Below are positions 41,218 through 49,929 of a stretch of DNA of 64,000 nt, piece after piece. Position numbers and translations under genes: made by a program. Origin of the DNA: Winkia neuii (GTDB lineage Bacteria > Actinomycetota > Actinomycetes > Actinomycetales > Actinomycetaceae); assembly GCF_029011175.1 (NCBI RefSeq), contig NZ_CP118946.1, positions 434,001 through 498,000 of the forward strand. The letters run 5' to 3'. The notes under the pieces are model-generated. The model was not told the origin of the DNA. It did not search any database and worked only from the letters and a program-made list of their open reading frames with translations. Every line of letters begins with the position of its first letter. Positions within the stretch are counted from its first letter, which is position 1.

Positions 41218-44200
41218 GTGAGCAAAAGTGAGAAGTTTTCTAAGCTGCGCCCAAAGAAGGCCACCGAAGGCGCGCCCTCTACCAGGTCTCAGCTGGTAGA
41301 TGAGGCTTTGAACGGGTGGGTAGAGGAACTCCAGGAGTCCGCTACTTCCGCTCCGTCGCTGCCCAAATTGGAGCTGTTTGCGGAGCATCCGACCGGTCTT
41401 GCCCAGCTCTATGCCGGCAGGGCTACACGTCTTACCAACTTGGTGCGCGAACCGAACGCGTTGGCGCACGTGCGCATGCGCGCTCACGACCTCCTTGCGG
41501 CTCAGAGTGAACTGAGCTCGGGCCAGGGGGCAATCCCCATGCACTTGGGGATCGGTACCGCTTCTTGGACGGATGCTACTGACGGCACTTCGTCTGCTCA
41601 CTCTGTCACGGCCTTGCTGCGCCCGCTCACTATGCAGCTTGCCGAGGACGACGACATCCTTCTGACGCTTCGCCCCGGGCTCAGCCTGAATAGTGAATTG
41701 GCGCAGGCCCTTCGCGATAAGGGGCTGAAGCTGGACATCTCCCAATTCGACAAGGTGGGGGATTTTTCGCCGCTCAATGCGTTGCGTTTCCTGCGCGAAG
41801 CTGGGTCGCTGAACCTGGTTGGCTTCGACATGTACGAGTCGCTCACGCTCGGAGTGTTTGTGAAGCCAGCGGACATAGTGATTGGCGATTTGCAGCGGTT
41901 GCGCGAGCGAGCCGTGGAATCTACGGTGGTTGCCGCTCTTGCCGGCGATGATACCGCGCGTGCGGCGCTGGCGAAGCCGCTTGCCGAGCCGATTCGCACC
42001 GACCGGGACCCGCACACCGAAAAAGGGGTGGGCCTGCTCGACCCGCTGCAGCATGACGCCCTCGACGCGGTTGCTGCCGGCAGATCCCTGGTACTCGACA
42101 CCCCGCCCGCATCCGAGAGGGCGGAGACCATTGCGGCTATCATGGTCGATGCAGCTGTCAGCGGCAAACGCGTGGCGTATGTGCCGGGCGAACGCCGTGC
42201 CGCCACAGCCTTGATGGCCTACCTGCGCGAACTGGGGCTAGACGACTTGGTGCTAGATCTATCGGATAGCACCGATTGGGATCGCGGAGCTATCGCCGCG
42301 CTGCGGCACGCGATCACTATCGAACCGACTAATACCCAAGATGCGGACATGGTAGAGGACATCCGCACCGAGTTGGTGAAGGTACGCGAGAAGCTGGGGG
42401 GCTACACCCAGGCTCTGCACAAGCCAAAGGAAACTTGGGGAATCTCCCCATACGATGCCTTGCAGGTTTTGACTGACCTTACTGCGGGTACTTCCGGGCC
42501 ACGCACCAAGGTGCGCTTTTCGGAAGAACGTTTGGACAAGATTGCCGAGGACGGCGCAGCCAGCGCGCGTGCAGCGTTGCAGGAAGCTGCCGAGTTGGGC
42601 ATCTTCAAGGCGGGCAAGAAGTCTAACGCGTGGCACGGGGCAGTAATTTCCGCGCCCGAAGCCGTTGCCGAAACTGTCGAATGCGTCCAGCGCATCTCTA
42701 TCCAATCGCTGCCGCAAGTGCGTGCCAACATTGGGCGCGTTGCACGCGAGACCGGGCTAACCCAGGCCCACACCTTGGAAGACTGGGAACAGCAGCTGGA
42801 ACTGCTAGCCGGAGTCCGCGACAGCCTCGACGTGTTCTTGCCGATGGTGTTCGAACGCTCCGCGGCAGACATGATGATCGCGACCGCGCCCAAGGAATGG
42901 CGTAAGGAACGCGCCCTCAACATGAAGGGATCGACCCGCAGGCGTCTGGTGAGGCAGGCTCGGGACATGGTTCGTCCCGGAGTAAAGGTAGACAACCTGC
43001 ACGAACGCCTTACTAGGGTGCAGAATCTGCGGAGTGTCTGGGCCGAATACGGAGACGCGGCCGGGTGGCCAAAACTGCCGGGCGGCCTTGACGAGATGAT
43101 CAACGTCAACCAGGCCCTGCGCACTGATCTGAAGGCAATTTCGCCGTTCTTCTCTACCGTGCACGGCGATTTGGCCAAGATGCCGGTAGACGACCTAGTG
43201 CGGCTCATGGACGCGCTTGCCCAGGACAAAGACGGCGCTGCCAGGCTCCCTGAACGTGTCAAAGTGCTAAAGAAGATCAAGGCGCTCGGGCTTGAAGATC
43301 TAGTGGATGACCTGCGGGCACGGCAGGTGCCTGACTATCTGATCCCATCCGAGCTAGACTTGGCATGGTGGGCTTCCGCCCTTTCGGTGATGCTGTCCCA
43401 GGATGACCGCCTGGCCCACTACACCGGAAAAACGTTGGCCGGCCTCAGCACGCAGCTACGCAACCTAGATCGGGAACAGGAACGTTCGCTGGTGCCACAG
43501 GCACGATTCAAGATTGCCCAGCAGGTGCGCCGGCGGCTGCTAGATGATCGCGACCAGGCGGGGCTCTTGTACGAGGCCTTGGCTGCCGATAGCGACCTGC
43601 CACTGCCGCAGATACTGGCAGATTACCCGCTGTCGGCGTACGTGATGCCGATCCGCATTGTTCCGCCGCTGCAGATGTCTAGCCTGTTCGACGAGAAGGC
43701 ACGCATTGACGTGGTAGTTCTTGACGGCGTGGAGCGCCTCGAAGTCGCGGAGCTGTTGCCGGCTCTATGCAGGGCCACCCAGGTGGTCGTGGCCGGGGAC
43801 GTGCGGCGTAAACTCGGCGGAGCAGTGACCGAATTTGCCGAAATACTGCCGCATATCACTGTGCCGCCCTCGGTAGGGAAGTCGAACGAAGCGGTTACTG
43901 ATTTCTTGGCGTCGCACGGGTACGGGCGCGCTGTGTTTTCGGTTCCGGTCCCTCGGACGTCCTCGGCGCTGGGACTACATTTGGTAGACGGGCGCGGAAT
44001 GCCCGCCCCCGGACTTTCGGCTATCGAATCTTCTGCTGACGAGGTCGAGGCCGTGGTCGACTTGGTAATTGACCACGCGCTGTCGCGGCCCGATGAGTCC
44101 TTGGCAGTGGTCACGCTGAACGCGCGGCATGCTCAACGTATCCGAGAGGCGATCATTTCCGCGGTGGCGGATTCGCCGGCTATAGATTCGTTCTTCAAGC

Positions 44201-45234
44201 CCACGGCTGTGGAACCGTTCGTGACCTTGGATGCTGCGCACGCGGCGGGACTACGCCGAGACCGCATCATTTTGGCGGTCGGATTTGCTAAGACTCCGCA
44301 CGGACGCGTCTTGCACGACTTCGGGGCAATCAGCGGTTCTACGGGCCCATCTTTGTTGGTTGACGCCCTTTCAGCAGTGCGCGGGGATTTGGACGTGGTT
44401 GCCTCGTTTGCCCCGGAAGATATTGACGAATCTCGGTTGAATTCCGAGGGCGCTCGCATGCTGGTAGATCTGCTAGCTAGCGCCCAGGAATCCGGCAAGG
44501 CGTTGTCTCCGATCGAACTGGCACAGGCTTCTACAGAAGAGGAATCTGAACCGGATCGTTTGCTAGTTGACCTGGCAGAACGCTTGTATCGTCTGGGTCT
44601 TACCGTGCTGCCCAACGTGGGTACAGATAAAGGGGTGCGCATTCCGCTGGCAATTGGCCATCCGGCATTCCCGGATGAACTGCTGGTAGCGGTACTCACC
44701 GACAATGTCGCCTACGCTTCAGAGCCTTCTTTGCGGCGGCGGGAGCGGATCCTGCCTGCCCGCCTAGCCGAATTCGGGTGGGGCGTGTACACGGTGTATT
44801 CCACCGCGGTCTTCATGAATCCCCAGGCAGAGGCCGAGGCTATCTTGAACCTGGTACTCGATATTGTCGAGGAAGCGCAGGGTGAACCGCTGCCGGAGTC
44901 GGCTCCGCAACCTTCGGTGGAGCAGACGGACGAACTGGAAGTGGACGAATCTGGCGAGGTCAGTGAACCGGCTCCGGTTCGCTCCGAACCGCGTCCTCCC
45001 ATCGCGCCGGGGTTGCCGCTCACCGCCTACGGAGATGACCAGCTAGACGAGATGGCGAGGTGGATTGCTTCTGACGGGGTGGAACGGAGCGAGTCGCAGA
45101 TGGTTGCGGAACTGATTGAAGCCCTACAGATCGTACGCCGCGGGGCGCAGGTAAATGCGGTGCTGGCGAACGTAGCTCGTCGCAATGGAGCCGTGGCAGA
45201 CCCGGCAGAAGAATCGGCCGATGAAGAAGCCTAG
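41218..45234 (+). CDS. Large SF1 helicase/Vsr-nuclease-like protein with apparently degenerate active sites
   Basis: A 1338-residue protein. The layout follows the Upf1-like SF1 helicases with a C-terminal Vsr/MTES_1575-type nuclease. Where Walker A (GPPGTGKS) is expected, residues 295-304 read TPPASERAET, without the lysine. Motif II reads VVVLDGVERL with Asp836-Gly837 in place of Asp-Glu, and GDVRRK replaces GDxxQ. The motif V region (IILAVGFAKTPHGRVLHDFG) keeps its frame, but the arginine-rich motif VI is weak (VDALSAVRG). In the nuclease part (about 1120-1220), NVGTDKGVRIPLAI has Pro1143 where an aspartate is usual, yet LAEFGWGVYTVYSTAVFMNP is well kept. GTG start; a role as an inactive scaffold is inferred. 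Confidence 0.7.
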   Translation: MSKSEKFSKLRPKKATEGAPSTRSQLVDEALNGWVEELQESATSAPSLPKLELFAEHPTGLAQLYAGRATRLTNLVREPNALAHVRMRAHDLLAAQSELSSGQGAIPMHLGIGTASWTDATDGTSSAHSVTALLRPLTMQLAEDDDILLTLRPGLSLNSELAQALRDKGLKLDISQFDKVGDFSPLNALRFLREAGSLNLVGFDMYESLTLGVFVKPADIVIGDLQRLRERAVESTVVAALAGDDTARAALAKPLAEPIRTDRDPHTEKGVGLLDPLQHDALDAVAAGRSLVLDTPPASERAETIAAIMVDAAVSGKRVAYVPGERRAATALMAYLRELGLDDLVLDLSDSTDWDRGAIAALRHAITIEPTNTQDADMVEDIRTELVKVREKLGGYTQALHKPKETWGISPYDALQVLTDLTAGTSGPRTKVRFSEERLDKIAEDGAASARAALQEAAELGIFKAGKKSNAWHGAVISAPEAVAETVECVQRISIQSLPQVRANIGRVARETGLTQAHTLEDWEQQLELLAGVRDSLDVFLPMVFERSAADMMIATAPKEWRKERALNMKGSTRRRLVRQARDMVRPGVKVDNLHERLTRVQNLRSVWAEYGDAAGWPKLPGGLDEMINVNQALRTDLKAISPFFSTVHGDLAKMPVDDLVRLMDALAQDKDGAARLPERVKVLKKIKALGLEDLVDDLRARQVPDYLIPSELDLAWWASALSVMLSQDDRLAHYTGKTLAGLSTQLRNLDREQERSLVPQARFKIAQQVRRRLLDDRDQAGLLYEALAADSDLPLPQILADYPLSAYVMPIRIVPPLQMSSLFDEKARIDVVVLDGVERLEVAELLPALCRATQVVVAGDVRRKLGGAVTEFAEILPHITVPPSVGKSNEAVTDFLASHGYGRAVFSVPVPRTSSALGLHLVDGRGMPAPGLSAIESSADEVEAVVDLVIDHALSRPDESLAVVTLNARHAQRIREAIISAVADSPAIDSFFKPTAVEPFVTLDAAHAAGLRRDRIILAVGFAKTPHGRVLHDFGAISGSTGPSLLVDALSAVRGDLDVVASFAPEDIDESRLNSEGARMLVDLLASAQESGKALSPIELAQASTEEESEPDRLLVDLAERLYRLGLTVLPNVGTDKGVRIPLAIGHPAFPDELLVAVLTDNVAYASEPSLRRRERILPARLAEFGWGVYTVYSTAVFMNPQAEAEAILNLVLDIVEEAQGEPLPESAPQPSVEQTDELEVDESGEVSEPAPVRSEPRPPIAPGLPLTAYGDDQLDEMARWIASDGVERSESQMVAELIEALQIVRRGAQVNAVLANVARRNGAVADPAEESADEEA

Positions 45235-45418
45235 ACGACGGGCAGTATTCGTTTCGCAGGCGGACAAGAAGCGCCTCCAGATGGGGCAGGCCCCAAGTTG
45301 GGACGAAGGCACTGTGCAGCCGGATTACGTAAAGCTAGCCAAGACTTCGACTGACCACGGCAAAGGAGAAAATGACGCGCGCTTACGCGACAATGTTCCG
45401 CCGCACTGGGGAAGCTGA
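45221..45418 (+). CDS. Small basic protein of 65 residues, unknown function
   Basis: The ATG lies inside the last codons of the helicase-like gene (14-base overlap), so translation would be coupled. The product begins KKPRRRAVFVSQADKKR and ends NDARLRDNVPPHWGS; the basic start and the Pro-Pro-His-Trp end look like a conserved small actinobacterial protein rather than noise, but I cannot name a family. A terminator follows 13 bases after the stop. Confidence 0.6.
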   Translation: MKKPRRRAVFVSQADKKRLQMGQAPSWDEGTVQPDYVKLAKTSTDHGKGENDARLRDNVPPHWGS

Positions 45419-45430
45419 ATCAGGCAAATA

Positions 45431-45460
45431 AAAATGGGGGCCAAATTGGTCCCCATTTTT
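45431..45460. terminator. Bidirectional terminator between the helicase-like operon and mscL
   Basis: AAATGGGG (45432-45439) pairs with CCCCATTT (45451-45458); the centre can pair further (CCAA/TTGG). Flanking A and T runs on both sides allow termination of both converging transcripts. Confidence 0.88.
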
Positions 45461-45474
45461 ACATTCAGCTCAAA

Positions 45475-45924
45475 TCAGATATCTGCGCGGTGGCGGCCTT
45501 CTGCGCTGGAAATAGAAGCGGTGTCACCGTGCTGGGCTGCAAGAAGGTCACGAATTTCGGTTAGCAGAGCGACGTCCTCGGAAACGGCTGCGTCCTCGAC
45601 TTCTTCGCCAGCCTTACGGCGAGCAGCGATCTTTTCATTGAGCTTGTTCATGGGCAGCACAATCAGGAAATATACGGCTGCAGCTATCAAAATAAAGTTA
45701 ATAATGGCGGTAATTAGCAAGCCGGGTTTGACAGTGGCGTTGCCCAGGTGGAACGCTGCGACCTCGTCAAAGTTAGGTTTGCCGATTAGGCCAGCAATTA
45801 TCGGGTTAATGATGCCGTCGACGATCGCGGTGACGATTGCCGAGAAGGCACCGGCAATAACGACGCCAACGGCAAGTTCTAGTGCATTGCCACGCATTAC
45901 GAATTCTTTGAATCCCTGAAGCAT
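45475..45924 (-). CDS. mscL: Large-conductance mechanosensitive channel
   Basis: A 149-residue membrane protein that opens under high membrane tension to release solutes during hypo-osmotic shock. The N-terminal helix GFKEFVMRGNALELAVGVVIAG leads into TM1; PIIAGLIG, GLLITAIINFILIAAAVYFL (TM2) and a charged C-terminal helix follow. Length and layout are normal. It has its own promoter region and ends at the shared terminator. Confidence 0.96.
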   Translation of the reverse strand: MLQGFKEFVMRGNALELAVGVVIAGAFSAIVTAIVDGIINPIIAGLIGKPNFDEVAAFHLGNATVKPGLLITAIINFILIAAAVYFLIVLPMNKLNEKIAARRKAGEEVEDAAVSEDVALLTEIRDLLAAQHGDTASISSAEGRHRADI

Positions 45925-46039
45925 TCTCTTCTCCTGTGTAAACGGGGTTATTTGCCTCCAAGTTTAGAGGGACGAGTATAGGAAATAATAGTTAGAGTGC
46001 TATGCAGTCTACCTTTTGCAACCAATAAGTTATGAAGGG

Positions 46040-46663
46040 TTAGTTAAGGTATAAGAATCCGGCAGGGGTAAGTACCGCGTTCACCTTCTTGTCATGAGGG
46101 GCAATAGGAAGAGCGTTCTCGGCATCTAAAAATTCCGAAGTGTAGACAACTGCGCAAATGCAGGCATCGGCAGAAGCATTTTCCAAAATGTGGTCATACC
46201 AACCCCCACCTTGGCCCAACCTATTTCCGGAACGGTCGATGCTGAGGGCAGGCAGTATAAGCAGCCCGGCTCTACTGATGACGTCCGGGGAAAGTATTTC
46301 GCCAGACGGGGCAGGAGGACGGCCGGGTGCGTGTACCTGCAGGTCGCCCGGGCCGCGGTAGAGCGCCCAGGTGCGAGAAAGCTTGGGTCCAAGGCGTGGC
46401 AGAAGGACTTCCTTGCCCTGTCTGAACGCCTCATTTGCGATGCCCATTACGTCGGGCTCAGCATTTACCGGAACATAGGAGGCAATAGTTTCGTCCTCGC
46501 GTTCCAGCACGGGAGCAGCTGCGTCAAGGATATTTTTCGCCGCCTCTTTCCGGGCCTGAGAAGTTAACTTCTTGCGGCAGGCGCGCACTTTGGCTCTTAG
46601 AGCTGCCTTTTTGTCCTCGATGTCTTCTTCGACTACCGCGTCAAATGATTGCTCCTTATTCAT
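46040..46663 (-). CDS. 5-formyltetrahydrofolate cyclo-ligase
   Basis: A 207-residue enzyme that converts 5-formyl-THF to 5,10-methenyl-THF with ATP. RAKVRACRKKLTSQARKEAA at the N-terminus, EVLLPRLG, and the nucleotide loop GNRLGQGGGWYDHIL near residue 160 are diagnostic. ATG 46663 is chosen; the open frame to 46708 adds an unlikely Cys/His-rich start. It is divergent from moeA, as in mycobacteria, where galU lies between them; here galU is absent. Confidence 0.93.
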   Translation of the reverse strand: MNKEQSFDAVVEEDIEDKKAALRAKVRACRKKLTSQARKEAAKNILDAAAPVLEREDETIASYVPVNAEPDVMGIANEAFRQGKEVLLPRLGPKLSRTWALYRGPGDLQVHAPGRPPAPSGEILSPDVISRAGLLILPALSIDRSGNRLGQGGGWYDHILENASADACICAVVYTSEFLDAENALPIAPHDKKVNAVLTPAGFLYLN

Positions 46664-46755
46664 GATCCCATCATTGCAGGTTTCGGCGTGCGAGCAAGGT
46701 TGCCACATGGAAAACAGATAGCCTTAAGGAAACTGCAACTTTGAGGGGAGCGCGC

Positions 46756-47964
46756 ATGCGAACTGTCGCCCAGCATTTAGAAGCTTGTTTGGCTCAGGTG
46801 GGTCCGCTTCCACCGCTAGAGGTACTGCTACCGGATGCGGTCGGGTGCATTCTTGCCGAGGACGTAGCCTCCCCGTTCGATCTGCCCGTCACCGATGTTT
46901 CCACGATTGACGGATACGCAGTGCGCAGCGTCGACATTGCGGGGGCTAGCGCTGACGAGCCAGTCTATTTGCGCGTAATTGATGAGGTTCGCGCTGGCGA
47001 TGTTGATCCTACTTCAGTGATTGCCGAAACAGCGGTTCGTATTGCTTCTGGGGCGCCGGTGCCAGCAGGGGCGGATGCCGTGGTGGACCTAGAGGACACC
47101 GACCGGGACGAATCGAATGTGCAGATTAAGAAGCTTTCGTTGCCGGGGCAGAATATTCGTCCCCGAGCAAGCGACGTTGAGGCCTACCAGAACGTGTTGC
47201 AGGAAGGCCAGCGCATCGGCGCCAGGCAGATTGCGTTGCTGGCTGGGGTGGGCAGATTGCGTGTACTGGTGCATCCGCATCCTAGAGTCGTCGTCATGTC
47301 CATTGGTGACGAGCTGGTAGAACCCGGTCGGATCGCTAGCCCCGGTGCTGTTTTCGATGCTAATGGGCACGCCCTTGCGGCTGCGGTGGCGGATGCCGGT
47401 GCCGATACTTTCCGCGTCAATGCCGTGCCAGATGAGCACCGCATCCTGCGGCAAACTATCGAGGACCAGCTAGTACGCGCCGACCTATTGATTACTACCG
47501 GCGGTCTTTCCTACGGGGCAGGGGACACGGTAAAAGAGGTCTTGTCGCCCCTAGGGACTGTCCGTTTCGATTCCGTAGCCATTGCTCCCGGCAAACATAT
47601 GGGCGTGGGCACGGTAGAAGATACTCCGATTTTCTGTTTGCCCGGTGATCCCGTAACCGCTCAGATCTGTTACGAAGTATTTGTGCGGCCGGCACTGCGG
47701 TCCATGGCAGGCTGGTCCGAGCTTTACCGCACGGCCCTTACTGCCCGGGTAGACCGGGGCTGGGCCTCGCCGGCTGGGAAACGAGAATTCGTCCGCGTGG
47801 CGCTCTCTGGTGCTCCCGCTGAAGGCTATGTGGCCAGCGTCTGTGGCGACCCCAAGGATCGGCTACTTTCCAAGCTCACGGAGGCGAACGCCCTCGCTGT
47901 AGTTCCGGAGGATGTTACGGAAGTGCGCGCCGGGGACGAACTAGTGTGCATGGTGCTCGACTAG
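46756..47964 (+). CDS. MoeA/gephyrin-like protein (molybdopterin molybdotransferase or Glp-type division protein)
   Basis: A 402-residue MoeA-family protein with all domains: PFDLPVTDVSTIDGYAVRS, IASGAPVPAGADAVV, VVVMSIGDELVEPG (MPT-binding) and TTGGLSYGAGDTVKEVL. ATG 46756 is preceded by GAGGGGAGC. In actinobacteria this gene, followed by rimJ and a membrane protein, includes Glp, the gephyrin-like protein that binds FtsZ in corynebacteria together with its receptor GlpR. No other molybdenum cofactor gene is in the window, so the division role is a serious alternative to molybdate insertion. Confidence 0.88.
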   Translation: MRTVAQHLEACLAQVGPLPPLEVLLPDAVGCILAEDVASPFDLPVTDVSTIDGYAVRSVDIAGASADEPVYLRVIDEVRAGDVDPTSVIAETAVRIASGAPVPAGADAVVDLEDTDRDESNVQIKKLSLPGQNIRPRASDVEAYQNVLQEGQRIGARQIALLAGVGRLRVLVHPHPRVVVMSIGDELVEPGRIASPGAVFDANGHALAAAVADAGADTFRVNAVPDEHRILRQTIEDQLVRADLLITTGGLSYGAGDTVKEVLSPLGTVRFDSVAIAPGKHMGVGTVEDTPIFCLPGDPVTAQICYEVFVRPALRSMAGWSELYRTALTARVDRGWASPAGKREFVRVALSGAPAEGYVASVCGDPKDRLLSKLTEANALAVVPEDVTEVRAGDELVCMVLD

Positions 47965-48641
47965 TGTTCTCGCTAATAGATCAGGCGCGGTTGGCGCTGC
48001 GCAGACCGCTTGACTTGGTCTATGACAAGCCCGAGCTGGCCGCGATTACCACGGCGAATCTGGGCTATTTGCGGCTTAGGCAAATGAAGCGCGCTGATCA
48101 CCTTCGGGTCAATGAACTTCGCTATGGGGAGCGAGAGTGGTTGGGGCCTTGGGAAGCTAGCGCGCCGGTGGGGTACCCGGTAGACCCACCCACCTTTGAA
48201 CAGTATGTGGCCAGCTGTAACAGGCAGATATTGGATGGCCGCATGATGCCTTTGGTCATCGAAGGTGACGGTCAAGCGATAGGGCAACTTACTATTTCCG
48301 ACATCTCGAGGGCGGCTACGCAAAGTTGCGCTATTGGGTATTGGATTTCGCAGACTTGGGCGAATATGGGTTTGATGACTCTGGCAGTGGCTATGGCTCT
48401 GGACGCCTGCTTTACCGATTTGAACCTGCACCGAGCCGAGATCAATATTCGGCCCGAGAACGCCCGTTCCTTGGCGATTCCGCGCAAGCTTGGCCTGCGT
48501 AAAGAGGGAGTACGGCGGAAATACATCTGTATCGACGGCAGTTGGGCGGACCACGTCTCTTTCGCTGCTACTGTCGAGGACGCCCACGGTGGGTTTGTGG
48601 CCAGGCTGGAGGCTCACAAGCAGAACAACAGTTGTTACTGA
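47964..48641 (+). CDS. rimJ: GNAT acetyltransferase, RimJ family
   Basis: A 225-residue N-acetyltransferase of the RimJ/RimL type, known to acetylate ribosomal protein N-termini. LRLRQMKRADHLRVNELRYG and WLGPWEASAP start the fold; GYWISQTWANMGLMTLAVAM carries the acetyl-CoA loop and HRAEINIRPENARSLAIPRKLG the conserved C-terminal part. The GTG at 47964 shares a base with the moeA TAG; a GTG at 47946 with GGGGA in front would add six residues and is equally possible. Confidence 0.9.
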   Translation: MFSLIDQARLALRRPLDLVYDKPELAAITTANLGYLRLRQMKRADHLRVNELRYGEREWLGPWEASAPVGYPVDPPTFEQYVASCNRQILDGRMMPLVIEGDGQAIGQLTISDISRAATQSCAIGYWISQTWANMGLMTLAVAMALDACFTDLNLHRAEINIRPENARSLAIPRKLGLRKEGVRRKYICIDGSWADHVSFAATVEDAHGGFVARLEAHKQNNSCY

Positions 48642-48751
48642 TGTGAAAGTTGTGACTATTGATAAGGGCGGTTATTGAATCGTTCTCATGGTTTGGAACT
48701 TTCGGGGCGAGTCGTCCACGATCCAGCTGTTTCTTTCATAGATTTAACGAT

Positions 48752-49696
48752 GTGGAGTTTGGAGGAGTGGCTTTCGCAGCAGTCGTGCTTGTTGTACTTG
48801 GGGTTGTCTTCCCCAAGGTCGTCTTGTGGCGTTTGGCAACCAGCCAGGGCAACGAAGCGGATAGGTTCTCCGGAAAACTGCAAATATTGAATACTGAAAG
48901 CGTTCAGTACCAAAGCCGCGGGGAAAACGGTGGGATACTGTTCCCCCAAATAGGAGGCAAAATGAACAACAGCAGGTCTGAATTGGTAAATGCGCGTGCG
49001 CAGCGAGCCGCGTTAGTTGCCCGCAGGCATGCTGCTGCCCAACGCAGGGTGGCGCTTACCGTGTTGATGGTGGCCGCCCTCGTACTCGTGCTGATTGTTG
49101 CCGCGGCCGGGAAGATCTCGTTGCTGTGGGCGCTCCTGCCCACTGCGGGAGTTGGCGCTGCACTCTACTATTCCAGGCGCTCAACTGTTGCTGATCGCAA
49201 GCAGGACGTTGCTGATATGGCACGTATTCGCAAACTGAAGCAGGAAGCGCTTGCGGCCGACCGTCCCGCACCGAAGGCGAACAGGTCTTGGCGGCAGCTT
49301 TCTAGACTCACAAAGTATGATCCCGGGATGACCGAGCAGGTTGAGGCGAAGGATCAGGAGCAAGGTCAGCAGAAGCAAGAAGAGGCCAAGACTGGTTCTA
49401 CTGCGCAGCCGGTTGCGGGAAACGAGCGGCCTCGTAAGTATGCCAAGGGGATGACTTGGTCTCCTATGCCGGTCCCTGCTCCGACTCACAAGTTGAAGCC
49501 GCTGGTCCAGCCACGCACTGTGGCGGTGGAACACATGCGTGGGGATACTCCTGCAGCGGGGGTTGCTGTACCGTACAGGCCGCGCTCGGTTCGGAAGGCC
49601 GAGGTTGCGATGACTTCTGCCGAGGTGGCACGTACTGCGCTTGTTCGTATGGATGGGGACGATATGTTGGAGGCTCGTAGAGCGAACGCGTCCTAA
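48752..49696 (+). CDS. sepX: SepX/GlpR-like membrane protein of cell division (Rv0996 family)
   Basis: A 314-residue protein with an N-terminal membrane segment (VAFAAVVLVVLGVVFPKVVL), a conserved-looking ADRFSGKLQILN, two further hydrophobic stretches (VALTVLMVAALVLVLIVAAA and LLWALLPTAGVGAALYY) and a long polar C-terminus with TWSPMPVPAPTHKL and VPYRPRS. Layout and position after moeA-rimJ match mycobacterial Rv0996 and corynebacterial GlpR, the membrane receptor of Glp, and streptomycete SepX. The first segment requires the GTG at 48752, which has no ribosome site; an in-frame ATG at 48962 has a perfect AGGAGG but would drop that segment. Identity is inferred, not searched. Confidence 0.65.
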   Translation: MEFGGVAFAAVVLVVLGVVFPKVVLWRLATSQGNEADRFSGKLQILNTESVQYQSRGENGGILFPQIGGKMNNSRSELVNARAQRAALVARRHAAAQRRVALTVLMVAALVLVLIVAAAGKISLLWALLPTAGVGAALYYSRRSTVADRKQDVADMARIRKLKQEALAADRPAPKANRSWRQLSRLTKYDPGMTEQVEAKDQEQGQQKQEEAKTGSTAQPVAGNERPRKYAKGMTWSPMPVPAPTHKLKPLVQPRTVAVEHMRGDTPAAGVAVPYRPRSVRKAEVAMTSAEVARTALVRMDGDDMLEARRANAS

Positions 49697-49712
49697 TGAA
49701 TCGCAGCTTTTG

Positions 49713-49745
49713 AGGCCGGTCAGGTGTTCCTGGCCGGCCTTTTTG
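49713..49745 (+). terminator. Terminator after the SepX-like gene
   Basis: AGGCCGGTCAGG (49713-49724), TGTT, CCTGGCCGGCCT (49729-49740), one mismatch in the stem, then TTTT. Confidence 0.92.
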
Positions 49746-49807
49746 TGATCTAAGCTGCGACAGTTGGAAACTGGTGCCCGTTTAGTGCTAACCTGTACAA
49801 GTCTTAA

Positions 49808-49883
49808 GGGGCTATGGCGCAGTTGGTAGCGCGTCTCGTTCGCAATGAGAAGGTCGGGGGTTCGAATCCCCCTAGCTCCACCA
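49808..49883 (+). tRNA. tRNA-Ala (anticodon CGC)
   Basis: A 76-base cloverleaf: acceptor GGGGCTA pairs with TAGCTCC, D arm GCGCAGTTGGTAGCGC, anticodon stem TCTCG/TGAGA with loop TTCGCAA, T arm GGGGGTTCGAATCCCCC. The 3' CCA is encoded. Anticodon CGC reads GCG. Confidence 0.95.
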
Positions 49884-49929
49884 GTTACTCGCGGTTTTGG
49901 CCGCGAGTTTTTTGTATCTTGGGGGCGTT

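Noticed and set aside
41161-42054. A 297-codon open frame antisense to the helicase-like gene
   Set aside because: It reads the complement of a clear coding frame, and its predicted protein is Arg/Gln/His-rich without any domain.
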